In this document: positions 9,186-17,642 of the stretch, piece after piece
Layout of the letters: the number at the start of each line of letters is the position of its first letter
How positions within the stretch are numbered: the stretch's first letter is position 1
From: RGIG1828 sp045541875
Lineage (GTDB): Bacteria; Bacillota; Clostridia; UMGS1810
NCBI GenBank assembly: GCA_045541875.1
Contig: JAZQJX010000104.1
Location: 1-21,352 of the forward strand
DNA: 21,352 nt
Direction of reading: 5' to 3'
Notes under the pieces: model-generated
The model's input: only the letters and a program-made list of their open reading frames with translations
The model's database searches: none
Told to the model about the DNA's origin: nothing
Position numbers and translations under genes: made by a program

Positions 9186-10699
9186 ACTTCCTCCTTCATA
9201 AGTTTGGAAAGTCTGTAAATCATACATGCAGTTTCTGCTCTTGTGGAATAACTCTTTGGCATAAATGCTCCGTTTGAACCATTTATTACACCACTTGCTG
9301 AAAGGTTATTCACTGCCTCTGCAGCATAATCCGAAATGTCCGATTCATCAGTAAATGTTACAGAAGTTTCGCCGACTGAAAGAGATGCAATTCGATTTAA
9401 AATAACTGCAACGTCCTGACGGGTAATGTGATTGCCTACACCAAAAACAGAATCGGAATATCCCTTTATAAAGCCTGCCCTTTGAGATGAAGCAATATAT
9501 GGTGCATACCATGCGTTGGGATTCACATCTGAAAAAGAAGTTTCAGCAGTTGATATTTCAACCCCTAAAAGTGCAACTATCATCTTTACAAATTCTTCTC
9601 TCAATATGTAGTCATTGGGAGCAAAAGAGTCTGCGTCTTTTCCATTGATAATATTTTTTGAATAAAGATCGGCTATTGCCTCTTTCGCCCATACGACACC
9701 ATCTATATCTTTAAATGGCATAGCTTCATTTTTGTTTTTGTCAGATTCGGATGTGTTACTGATTGAAGAACCTATGGTTGATGAACCTGCACCGCCTGAA
9801 CTTCCACCGGTAGTTCCACCTGAAGATCCGCCTGAGGAACCGCCTGAATCTTCTGTTGATTTTTCAGCATTTACAAGTGCATTTAGGAATGCATCCCGAA
9901 AATCTTTCACAGAATCAAATCTTTTGCCCGCAAGTTCTTTGTCCACAAGACGTGTGTTTTTAAGCTTTTTGTAACGGTCAATAAGGTCTGAAATCCCAAG
10001 TGCATTTGCATTTGTTTCTTTTTTCAGAATCGCTTTTACTTCAGAATAGTTTTCCGCTTTTTCAATTTTCTTCATTGCATCTCTGAAAATGGTAATGTTT
10101 TCACAGTCAACTTTGATTCTATTAATCAAAGTATCAAAATTATCAGAATTCAATTCACCAATATTACCATAGTCCGATATATACTCCAAAAGAACAGAAT
10201 CACTTCTGAAGGATAATATCTGTTCGTCACCGCATCCGCATGCATCAAGGATAAGTGAAAGATTTTCTTTCGGAGAAATCGTAAGATTGTTCCACGCATT
10301 TTTAACATCATTTAATGCCACATGTTGAAAATGCTTGTCTGAAACCATACCGGGATTGGTCATTGAGTGAACCCTGACAATGTAATTACCGCTTTCATAT
10401 TTGCCAAATAGTATATTGAAAACAGCGTTTCCACTTGCGTCACTGTTTTTTTGATCAATATACACAGTTTTTGACAGACCATATGCAATATCATCCATTG
10501 CATCAATATCCGTGTCTCCCGGAACAATCTGAATAAAGACCGGATCATTAATACATCCGTCAAAAGTTGCATTTACAATCAATTCACCGCTAATTATGTT
10601 TTTTGTTATATCCGGATTACCGGATGCCTGTGCCCCGAAGGACACAAGCATCACAATTAACACGGATATAACTGTAATAAATATTTTCATATTTTTCAT
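9182..10699 (-). CDS. Secreted protein with three C-terminal SLH domains and Gly/Ser linker
   Basis: The 505-residue protein starts at ATG 10699 with AAGGAG seven bases upstream. A signal peptide (1-25) is followed by an Ig-like beta domain (about 35-125, ending in YESGNYIVRVHS) and a helical, charged stretch (about 130-280). A low-complexity linker rich in GGSSGG and TTGG repeats spans about 285-307. Three SLH domains follow at about 328-375, 388-435 and 447-495, with typical FxD, WA-EAI, F-P---ITR and RAE motifs. The three-SLH tail is the usual non-covalent anchor to the pyruvylated wall polysaccharide. The N-terminal part probably presents or binds something outside the wall; I cannot name its ligand. 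The stop overlaps the next gene's ATG, and the gap from the previous gene is 35 bp. The proline-rich frame on the other strand at 9732-9974 is only an antisense image of the linker. Confidence 0.87.
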   Translation of the reverse strand: MKNMKIFITVISVLIVMLVSFGAQASGNPDITKNIISGELIVNATFDGCINDPVFIQIVPGDTDIDAMDDIAYGLSKTVYIDQKNSDASGNAVFNILFGKYESGNYIVRVHSMTNPGMVSDKHFQHVALNDVKNAWNNLTISPKENLSLILDACGCGDEQILSFRSDSVLLEYISDYGNIGELNSDNFDTLINRIKVDCENITIFRDAMKKIEKAENYSEVKAILKKETNANALGISDLIDRYKKLKNTRLVDKELAGKRFDSVKDFRDAFLNALVNAEKSTEDSGGSSGGSSGGTTGGSSGGAGSSTIGSSISNTSESDKNKNEAMPFKDIDGVVWAKEAIADLYSKNIINGKDADSFAPNDYILREEFVKMIVALLGVEISTAETSFSDVNPNAWYAPYIASSQRAGFIKGYSDSVFGVGNHITRQDVAVILNRIASLSVGETSVTFTDESDISDYAAEAVNNLSASGVINGSNGAFMPKSYSTRAETACMIYRLSKLMKEEV

Positions 10700-10734
10700 T
10701 TGAACACTCCTTGATGAGATTTGTCAGACTAAAC

Positions 10735-13700
10735 TTAATGTACCTGATTTATCTCAGCATGTTCGGTTAAAGGTCTGATAGAATCCATTCCATTGAGCAT
10801 GAATACTTTGATTTTTGTACCAACTGCATCATTTGGAACCGCAATGGTTTTTGCATACTGTGTCACATCATTTGCAGCAGCATATGTCTTACCGGTATAT
10901 GCATCAACACTTAAAAGTTCATCATCTGAACTGTAGATAGCGATAACCATAATTGCATCTGCATCACCGGATGAGTTGTTTTTAACTTTTGTAACTGCAG
11001 TTACATTGGAATTTGCACTGTAATTTTCAATTGTTGTACATGTATCGTAAATGGGTGTTAATTCATTTGTGAATTTGAAATCAAAAATTTCAAGAGCTGC
11101 ACCTACGGTAAATACAGTTGCGACTTTGTCTGTTGCAAGAGTGTTGCCAAAGGTGTCCTTAAGACCTGTTTTAAACACTACTTTGTACTGCACTCTTTCG
11201 TCAAGTGATACAAGCGGTGTTACTTTGAGAGTATTGGAAGATGCATCAAATTCAACCTTTGCTGAAATATTGCTGTTGTCATATGCTCTGACAAGTTTTA
11301 CATATCCAAGATTATCGGAAGTATTTACAAGACTTGTTGCAAGAGTCAATTTTGCAGGTTCATTTTTTCCGCCAAGTACTCCGCCCTTTCCCGGAACAGA
11401 TGAAATTGCATCAAATGAAGGTTCAATATAGTTAAGTTTTATGGAAGGTGCATTTGATGACCAGAGGCTTGTATAGTAGTTATGTGTATAGGGATATGTA
11501 AATGCAAATGCAATCTGTTTGCCGTTTCCGAGGGCATTATTTATTGCACCGGTTACATCAACAGTAGTTTTTACGGTTGTATATCCGGGACCAAAATCCA
11601 TAGGCAATGTTGCCACTATGTTTGACGAATCAGCCATTGCAGATGCAACTGAATTGTAGTAATCGACGTCAATACCTGATGCATCTGTCCAACTACCTAC
11701 AGGAACAACTGTCACCTTGCCATCATAATCAGAGTCACATTCAGACCACCATGTAAATTCAGCATTTGCCAAAATCTTGGAAGCATCTGCTTCAGGAAGA
11801 TTAAATTTGTATACAACATAACGGCCTGCACCACTTACTTTTCCGTTGGAGGCACCGTCTTGTACTTCAACAGTTTCTCCGGACAATTTCATTGAAACAA
11901 CGCTTGCTGCTCCGATTGACTGTGAAGACACAACTGATTCTGTTTTGAACTTAATGTTGGCAGAAGATGCAAGTGTCTGACCATATATATCGGAAATGCC
12001 CGAAATAGTTACATCGAATGAACTGTATTTATCCCATGCTTTGGCAAGAGTTACTGTTGCACCGGATACTGAAATATCTCCTGCACTTACCGAAACTGCG
12101 TTTCCTATATAATCAACAACACTGAATTTATCGGGAGTTACACTTGTCACATCAATAGCATTATTGAATGTGAAAACAACGCTATCATTATTTCCTATTG
12201 TTGCACCACTTTCAGGTGTTGATGATACAAATCTGAGAGGCTGAAGTGTTGCAGTGTTTATTGTAAGAGTCGGACGCTGTGTTGCATCAGAATTTTCTTT
12301 TGTTTTAACTGAGCATACAGTATTCTCGGTCTTACAATATGGTGCCATAAGGAATGAAAATCTGACATCGCTGTTTCCATTTGCTATGTATTTATTAAGC
12401 AATGGAGCAACATCTATTTCGAATTTGGTGTAATTGTATTTAACACCTGTGATATATGTCATATCGGGATCTGCAACAGGGAAATAATATTTTTCGGGAG
12501 TTGTATCAGATTTTTCAATAGTAAGAGGCTGATCACCGAAACACATAGTTGCTTCTTCCCAGTTTTTATCTACCAGATAGAATCTCATATGGTCTCCGGC
12601 ATCTGACATGTAAGGTGTTTTCATATATACTGTGAAGATTGCACTTTCCACAACCTGACCTTCGGGAATTTCAGGAACTTCGAAAGCATAATACATATTC
12701 GCTCTGTTGGTTTGTGCACCTGCTCCAATTCTATTCCAAAGTCCGTATTCTTCCGCACTGTTCCCAACATATTCCCATGGCTTATCAGCTCTTACCATTG
12801 CATCAGCATATGCCTGAATTGGTGTGCCGGATATGTAATCCCCTTCTATGCCGAATGAAAGTGCTACGGGAGATGAAAGCGACTGGCCATTTACATCGCT
12901 GATGCCTGAAAGTGTCACTTCGTAGGATTCTCCGGATGTCCACTGTTTGTTAATTGTGATGGTGGAATCGGAAACTGTAATATCTTCATCATTAATGCTT
13001 ACAGAACCTGCGGAATTTGTAACAACGAAATCTGATGCTGATACTGATGCTGAATCAATATTATTTGTGAATGTGAAACTTACTGCGTCATTCTTTCCTA
13101 TTGTTGCACCGTTTTCGGGTGTTGTTGATGCAAGTTCTAATGCCTGTATTGTCTTTGTCTGAAGGGTGAGAGTCGGGCGCTGTGTTGCATCGGAATTTTC
13201 TTTTGTCTTAACTGAACATACAGTCTGTTCTGTCTTACAATATGGTGCCATAAGGAATGAGAATCTGACATCGCTTTTGTTCATTGCAACATATTTGTTG
13301 AACAATGAAGTTACATCAATATCAAATTTGGTGTAATTATATTTAACACCGGGAACGTATGTCATATCGGGATCTGCCACGGGGAAGTAATACTTCTCGG
13401 GAGTTGTGTCAGTTTTTTCGATTGTGAGAGGCTGTTCAGCAAAACGCATTTTTGCCTCATCCCAGTTTTTATCTACGAGATAGAATCTCATATGGTCACC
13501 TGCATCTGACATATAAGGTGTTTTCATATATACTGTAAATACCGCACTTTCAACTACCTGTCCCTGAGAAAGTTCAGGGATTTCAAATGAATAGTATATA
13601 TTTGCTCTGTTGGTTTGTGCACCTGAACCAATTTTGTTCCAGAATCCATACTCTTCTGCTGTGTTTGCATCAAATCCCCATTGATTGCTTGCACTTACCA

Positions 13701-14712
13701 TTGCATCGCCATATGCCTGAATGGGTGTGCCGGATACGTAATTACCTGTGATGCCAAATGAAAGTGTTGCAGGAGTTGCAAGTGACTGACCATTCACATC
13801 GCTGATACCTGAAAGTGTCACTTCATAGGATTCGCCTGATGTCCACTGTTTGTTAAGAGTAATTGTGGAATCTGCAACTGTGATATCTTCATCATTTAAA
13901 GATACTGTGCCTTGAGAATCTGTGATTGCAAAATCTGATGCAGATACTGTTGTTGCATCAATGTTATTTGTGAATGTGAAACTTACTGCGTCATTCTTTC
14001 CTATTGTTGCACCGTTTTCGGGTGTTGTTGATGCAAGTTCTAATGCCTGTACTGTCTTTGTCTGAAGGGTGAGAGTCGGGTGCATTGTTGCATCGGAATT
14101 TTCTCTTGTTATAACAGAACATACAGTCTGTTCTGTTTTGCAATATGGTGCCATAAGGAATGAAAATCTGACATCACTATTGTTCATTGCAACATATTTG
14201 TTGAGTAATGTTGTAACATCAATATCAAATTTGGTGTAGTTATATTTAACACCGGGAACATATGTCATATCGGGATCTGCCACGGGGAAGTAATACTTCT
14301 CGGGAGTTGTATCCGCTGTTTCAATCGTAAGAGGCTGGTCAGCAAAACGCATTTTTGCTTCATCCCAGTTTTTGTCTACAAGATAGAATCTCATATGGTC
14401 GCCTGCATCTGACATGTAGGGAGTTTTCATATATACGGTGAATACCGCACTTTCAACCACCTGTCCCTGAGAAAGTTCGGGGATTTCAAATGAATAGTAC
14501 ATATTTGCTCTGTTGGTATTGGCACCGGTGCCAACTTTGTTCCAGAGACCATACTCACCGGCGGTATTATCATCAAATCCCCACTGGTTGCTGGCTTTTA
14601 CCAAAGCATCACCATATGCCTGAATAACGATGGAATCATTTGCCAATGAAACCGTTGGTAATGCAGTGATGATAAGCATTAACGCAAGAATCATACTTAA
14701 AATTTTTTTCAT
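10735..14712 (-). CDS. Secreted modular protein: three DNRLRE-like/Ig-like repeats plus a divergent fourth
   Basis: The 1325-residue protein starts at ATG 14712 behind GAGGTG and has a signal peptide (1-24). Residues 30-330, 331-631 and 632-925 are three near-identical modules with a 301-residue period. Each has a DNRLRE-like beta domain (about 190 residues; IQAY-DA, FTVYMKTPYMSDAGDHMRFY, VDKNW-EA, KYYFPVADPDMTY, RFSFLMAPYCKTE) followed by an SbsA/Big_5-type Ig-like domain (STPE-GATIG-ND--FTF). A fourth, divergent pair covers about 930-1203, and a beta-rich tail of unknown type ends the protein. Each copy keeps two cysteines (APYCKTE--VCSV) that could form a disulfide. There is no catalytic motif, SLH domain or sortase signal. 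DNRLRE-type domains occur in secreted carbohydrate-active proteins and the two lyases here carry them too, so a binding or scaffold role is my inference. It opens the secreted half of the array, behind a 231-bp leader. Confidence 0.85.
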   Translation of the reverse strand: MKKILSMILALMLIITALPTVSLANDSIVIQAYGDALVKASNQWGFDDNTAGEYGLWNKVGTGANTNRANMYYSFEIPELSQGQVVESAVFTVYMKTPYMSDAGDHMRFYLVDKNWDEAKMRFADQPLTIETADTTPEKYYFPVADPDMTYVPGVKYNYTKFDIDVTTLLNKYVAMNNSDVRFSFLMAPYCKTEQTVCSVITRENSDATMHPTLTLQTKTVQALELASTTPENGATIGKNDAVSFTFTNNIDATTVSASDFAITDSQGTVSLNDEDITVADSTITLNKQWTSGESYEVTLSGISDVNGQSLATPATLSFGITGNYVSGTPIQAYGDAMVSASNQWGFDANTAEEYGFWNKIGSGAQTNRANIYYSFEIPELSQGQVVESAVFTVYMKTPYMSDAGDHMRFYLVDKNWDEAKMRFAEQPLTIEKTDTTPEKYYFPVADPDMTYVPGVKYNYTKFDIDVTSLFNKYVAMNKSDVRFSFLMAPYCKTEQTVCSVKTKENSDATQRPTLTLQTKTIQALELASTTPENGATIGKNDAVSFTFTNNIDSASVSASDFVVTNSAGSVSINDEDITVSDSTITINKQWTSGESYEVTLSGISDVNGQSLSSPVALSFGIEGDYISGTPIQAYADAMVRADKPWEYVGNSAEEYGLWNRIGAGAQTNRANMYYAFEVPEIPEGQVVESAIFTVYMKTPYMSDAGDHMRFYLVDKNWEEATMCFGDQPLTIEKSDTTPEKYYFPVADPDMTYITGVKYNYTKFEIDVAPLLNKYIANGNSDVRFSFLMAPYCKTENTVCSVKTKENSDATQRPTLTINTATLQPLRFVSSTPESGATIGNNDSVVFTFNNAIDVTSVTPDKFSVVDYIGNAVSVSAGDISVSGATVTLAKAWDKYSSFDVTISGISDIYGQTLASSANIKFKTESVVSSQSIGAASVVSMKLSGETVEVQDGASNGKVSGAGRYVVYKFNLPEADASKILANAEFTWWSECDSDYDGKVTVVPVGSWTDASGIDVDYYNSVASAMADSSNIVATLPMDFGPGYTTVKTTVDVTGAINNALGNGKQIAFAFTYPYTHNYYTSLWSSNAPSIKLNYIEPSFDAISSVPGKGGVLGGKNEPAKLTLATSLVNTSDNLGYVKLVRAYDNSNISAKVEFDASSNTLKVTPLVSLDERVQYKVVFKTGLKDTFGNTLATDKVATVFTVGAALEIFDFKFTNELTPIYDTCTTIENYSANSNVTAVTKVKNNSSGDADAIMVIAIYSSDDELLSVDAYTGKTYAAANDVTQYAKTIAVPNDAVGTKIKVFMLNGMDSIRPLTEHAEINQVH
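11938..14625 (-). repeat. Three in-frame tandem repeats, 903-bp period
   Basis: The units are about 14625-13723, 13722-12820 and 12819-11938. Many DNA blocks are almost identical between units, for example the stretches around 14260-14300, 13355-13400 and 12465-12500. Units 1 and 2 are closest; unit 3 differs more, mainly in its Ig-like half. This suggests recent duplication or ongoing gene conversion. Confidence 0.9.
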
Positions 14713-14943
14713 TATTAATCACCTCAATAAAATTTATTACCTGCTGTTTTTATCAAACCTTCATATTATCATTAATGAGCGGTTTGATAATTCTTCGTGA
14801 GTCTGTCATAGCATTTTAAAAAGTAGCGTTATAGTGTGGATTTGAGTTTTCCCACGAATAATGTTAAAAACATTTTGGTTTCCCATCAATAACATCTACG
14901 TTTTCATGTCTATCCCCCTCTTTATGTCAAAGACTTTTTCATT
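14713..14943 (-). promoter_or_regulatory. 231-bp gap and leader with a 9-bp inverted repeat
   Basis: This is the only long gap inside the leftward array. TATCAAACC (14751-14759) and GGTTTGATA (14781-14789) are perfect arms around 21 bases, ending 39 bp before the start codon of the large modular protein. Neither strand has a T tract after the stem, so it is not a standard terminator; an operator, an RNA-processing site or an mRNA-stabilising stem are all possible. A TTGACA exists on the minus strand near 14927 but has no matching -10 box, so I call no promoter. The ribosome binding site is GAGGTG just before the ATG. Confidence 0.55.
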
Positions 14944-15747
14944 TTATATTTCTTCATCTGCAAAGTCATCTACCCATTTGCGTGTGTAGAATTCGCTGTC
15001 AAACCCAAGGCCTAAATTGCAGTTCGTATGTATAACCATTCCTTCAATTCTGCCCTCTTTAATAAGTTTTTTTCCAAGATTAAGCTGAATTTCCATATCA
15101 TTTGCAGTTAAGGCTTTAAAATTCAGATAATCATACATATTGATACCAAGCATTTTTTTCTTGCCCGGGAAAAGTTTTTCAAATTCTTCAAACTGCTTTT
15201 CCATATTGGGGATTTCCTCTGAATATTTATTGCAAACCACAACACCGTCAAGAGCATCACAGCATCCCGAATCAGAATAATGCTTTGATGCATCAAACTG
15301 AACCGATGCCCAAAGTTCAATATTTTTTTTGTTTTTCTCAAGTTTTTCTTTTGAAGTTTCAAGAATTGATTTCACTTCTTCATCACTCTTTGTGAAATTC
15401 AAAAGGTCATATGCAAATGCACCATTTATCTTTGAATCGTTTTCTGATATTTTGAGAATGTAGTCTTCTTCAAGACCCAACCTGAATCCAAAACACCCAG
15501 TCACACTCCACCACACATTGTTCATGCGATAAAAACTGTCAACATATCCTTCCGATTCAACAGAAAAAGGAACAGGAATACCATCAGACATTACCATAAT
15601 GACATTTTTGATTCCAAGCATGTGGGCGCCTTCAGCCGGAGTAATCCTTGACCAGCAACCAATTCGTCTTTCCGGTTCTAATGCATAATAACGGTCATCA
15701 TTATGAGCACGAAAGGTGCAAAGCCAAAGTTTATCTCTTAATTTCAT
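14944..15747 (-). CDS. Uncharacterised protein, paralogue of the preceding gene
   Basis: The 267-residue protein starts at ATG 15747, where AGGAGG sits seven bases upstream and the N terminus (MKLRDKLWL) matches its paralogue (MKVRDKLWL). An ATG at 15765 overlaps the previous stop but would place the ribosome binding site inside the gene. There is no signal peptide, so it is probably cytoplasmic. Blocks shared with the paralogue are WSRITPAEGA, LGI-NV-M, SDG-PVPFS, NVWWS, ELWA, YSD, LDG, LGI--YDY and EGR-EG---TNCN-G-G. The alternating hydrophobic strands each ending in D, E or N look like a (beta/alpha)8 barrel, which would suit a glycoside-hydrolase-like enzyme, but I recognise no family. 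Where the paralogue has FFDD (111-114) this copy has FAYD, keeping one acidic residue, so their activities may differ. It ends the intracellular half of the array. Confidence 0.75.
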   Translation of the reverse strand: MKLRDKLWLCTFRAHNDDRYYALEPERRIGCWSRITPAEGAHMLGIKNVIMVMSDGIPVPFSVESEGYVDSFYRMNNVWWSVTGCFGFRLGLEEDYILKISENDSKINGAFAYDLLNFTKSDEEVKSILETSKEKLEKNKKNIELWASVQFDASKHYSDSGCCDALDGVVVCNKYSEEIPNMEKQFEEFEKLFPGKKKMLGINMYDYLNFKALTANDMEIQLNLGKKLIKEGRIEGMVIHTNCNLGLGFDSEFYTRKWVDDFADEEI

Positions 15748-15761
15748 TTTGCATCCTCCTC

Positions 15762-16568
15762 TCATATTTCCCGATCACCAACTTCGTCAATCCAGTCACG
15801 AAGCCAATAATCACTCTCAAGTCCAATGCCCATATTACAATTGGTAAGAAAGATAAGACCCTCACATCTTCCCTCGCGAATCCATTGAAGCCCTTGCTCG
15901 CATTTTGCTTTCATGAACTCTTTGGAAACAGATACGCCTTTGGCGTAATCATAAAGATATATTCCAAGCATCTTTCTCTTATTTGGCAAGAACTTTTCAT
16001 ATGCCTCAAATCCTTCAACAATTTTAGGAATCGTCCTCATATCAAAATCCCAAATAGTTATACCATCAAGGGGCTCATAAAGTTCAGGGTCTGAATAATC
16101 TTTAAGTTGCGAAGTGTAGCAAGTTGCCCAAAGTTCGAGCTTTCTGTCGCATCCTTCATCTGCAACTTTTCTAACCTTCCTCATAATTTCTTTTGCTTCT
16201 TCCAAAGAAGCTCCGGGAATCATAATATCATCAAAAAAGATTCCTGTGAGATTTTGATATTTTTTGGCAAGATCCACAGCAAAATCTTCTTCATTTCCTA
16301 CTCTGCATCCGGCAGAACCCACAGCACTCCACCACACGTTTTTCATTCTGCAAAAACTTTCCATATATCCATAGGCATCTGCTGAAAACGGAACGGGAAC
16401 ACCATCTGATGTGATCATCATCACATTTTCAATTCCAAGAATTGCCGCACCCTCTGCGGGTGTAATTCTTGACCACTGTCTAATCTGGTCGCTTCCGCGC
16501 TTACCGTACCAGATGTCATCATCGTGGTCACGACTGGCAAAGAGCCATAATTTGTCTCTTACTTTCAT
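15762..16568 (-). CDS. Uncharacterised protein, possible TIM-barrel hydrolase
   Basis: The 268-residue protein starts at ATG 16568 with AAGGAG nine bases upstream. It has no signal peptide or membrane segment. Strand-like segments end in polar residues at regular spacing: LWLFASRDHDDD (7-18), NVMMITSDG (48-56), GIFFDD (109-114), LELWATC (144-150), GITIWDFD (169-176), LGIYLYDY (201-208) and GLIFLTNCN (237-245). That order fits a (beta/alpha)8 barrel, with D113/D114, D174/D176 and E146 as candidate active-site acids. I know no named family with this signature. Its position between a carbohydrate esterase-like gene and its own paralogue, 14 bp downstream, argues for a shared step in sugar breakdown. 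The function is not established. Confidence 0.75.
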   Translation of the reverse strand: MKVRDKLWLFASRDHDDDIWYGKRGSDQIRQWSRITPAEGAAILGIENVMMITSDGVPVPFSADAYGYMESFCRMKNVWWSAVGSAGCRVGNEEDFAVDLAKKYQNLTGIFFDDIMIPGASLEEAKEIMRKVRKVADEGCDRKLELWATCYTSQLKDYSDPELYEPLDGITIWDFDMRTIPKIVEGFEAYEKFLPNKRKMLGIYLYDYAKGVSVSKEFMKAKCEQGLQWIREGRCEGLIFLTNCNMGIGLESDYWLRDWIDEVGDREI

Positions 16569-16606
16569 ATTTACAAACTCCTTCCGAAATCAGAAATATA
16601 TTTCAT

Positions 16607-17611
16607 TCATCTGATATCATTCACTAATTTTTGTATTGGTTCATCATCCCCAAAAAATTCATGAACTCCGTCAAAAACTTTAAATTCCACCCATTCTGTT
16701 CCGACTCCGGCGCATAATCTTTCTAATTTATCATAGGATTCAACAGCACCTCTGTAATCAAACAATTCATCTATATTTCCCACTTCTATATGCAGTTTTC
16801 TGGGATAAATCAAACATGCAATTTCAGCATCATCAAACATTTCCGAAGATTTGTGCCAAGTCCAATCCGGACGGGAAATATTATCTCTTTTGTTGAAATA
16901 TGAACAAGATATTGCAGATTTTATACGAGTATCCACAGCGGTAGTATAAAGAGTATAAAATCCTCCGTATGAAAGTCCTACCATACCATATGAAGAAATA
17001 TATTTTTCCTGTTCAAAATAATCCAGAACTCTCGTAAGACCATACACCTCTATCGCTGTTATTGAACTGCCAACCCTTTTTAATCTGCCGTCAATTATCT
17101 GTCTGTCAAACTCCACATCATAATCCCCACTCCACAACAGGAGTTGCGGTGCAAAGATGTGCACATCATATTTCCTCACCCTTTGAAGCATATCGTTATA
17201 GTTGAAAGTGTCACCATACACTCCTGAAATCAGTTCAGGGGTGCCGAGATTGCCATGTTGTACAATTACTAACGGTTTCTCTTCTTCGCCATCCTGTCTG
17301 AAAAATAATCCTGTCATGTTTAATCCGTCAAGGATTTCAAACTGCATACGATATATTTTGTAGCCATCTTCATCTGACAAGAGTGTTGTATGAACTTCCG
17401 GAATCCTGTCATGAAAATGATTCACCAACGGCCATCCCAACATCTGTTTAAAATCATTACGATATTTGTCAGGATCCGAAAAAATATTTGCAACATAATT
17501 TTCTCTGACTTCTTCGGCATTTTTTTGGAGTTTTTCGATTATGTACTCTAAACCTCTTATATAATCTTCTTTATACGATTTTGTTACATCCTCTTTTTCT
17601 CTATATTTCAT
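16607..17611 (-). CDS. Alpha/beta hydrolase, probable carbohydrate esterase
   Basis: The start is ATG 17611, with GGAGG seven bases upstream, giving 334 residues. A longer frame from 17716 would overlap the upstream gene by 74 bp and has no such ribosome binding site. The alpha/beta hydrolase fold is clear. The nucleophile elbow is GLSYGG with S214, the acid is D281 or D285 (VGNIDELFDYR), and the base is H317 (FDGVHEFF). An oxyanion-type HGN motif is at 119-121. The layout resembles acetyl-xylan-esterase-like and other large Abhydrolase families that remove ester groups from polysaccharides. There is no signal peptide, so it should act inside the cell, for example removing acetyl or methyl esters from imported oligosaccharides. 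It follows the GHL6-like gene after 31 bp. The exact ester cannot be read from sequence. Confidence 0.82.
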   Translation of the reverse strand: MKYREKEDVTKSYKEDYIRGLEYIIEKLQKNAEEVRENYVANIFSDPDKYRNDFKQMLGWPLVNHFHDRIPEVHTTLLSDEDGYKIYRMQFEILDGLNMTGLFFRQDGEEEKPLVIVQHGNLGTPELISGVYGDTFNYNDMLQRVRKYDVHIFAPQLLLWSGDYDVEFDRQIIDGRLKRVGSSITAIEVYGLTRVLDYFEQEKYISSYGMVGLSYGGFYTLYTTAVDTRIKSAISCSYFNKRDNISRPDWTWHKSSEMFDDAEIACLIYPRKLHIEVGNIDELFDYRGAVESYDKLERLCAGVGTEWVEFKVFDGVHEFFGDDEPIQKLVNDIR

Positions 17612-17642
17612 ATCATACCCTCCGACAATTACGCCATATGGT

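Noticed and set aside
9186..9227. Longer start for the 6576-9185 gene
   Set aside because: It would put 14 residues before a clear signal peptide, and the strong AAGGAGG lies directly before the ATG pair at 9185/9182.
9732..9974. Proline-rich plus-strand reading frame
   Set aside because: It is the antisense image of the Gly/Ser linker inside an SLH protein gene.
11938..14625. CRISPR-like or satellite repeat
   Set aside because: The period is 903 bp, in frame and protein-coding, so these are domain duplications.
14800..14925. Short leader peptides (a 3-codon frame after GAGGGGG and a frame of about 29 codons)
   Set aside because: The first is too short to judge and the second has no ribosome binding site; neither shows an attenuator-type arrangement with the downstream dyad.
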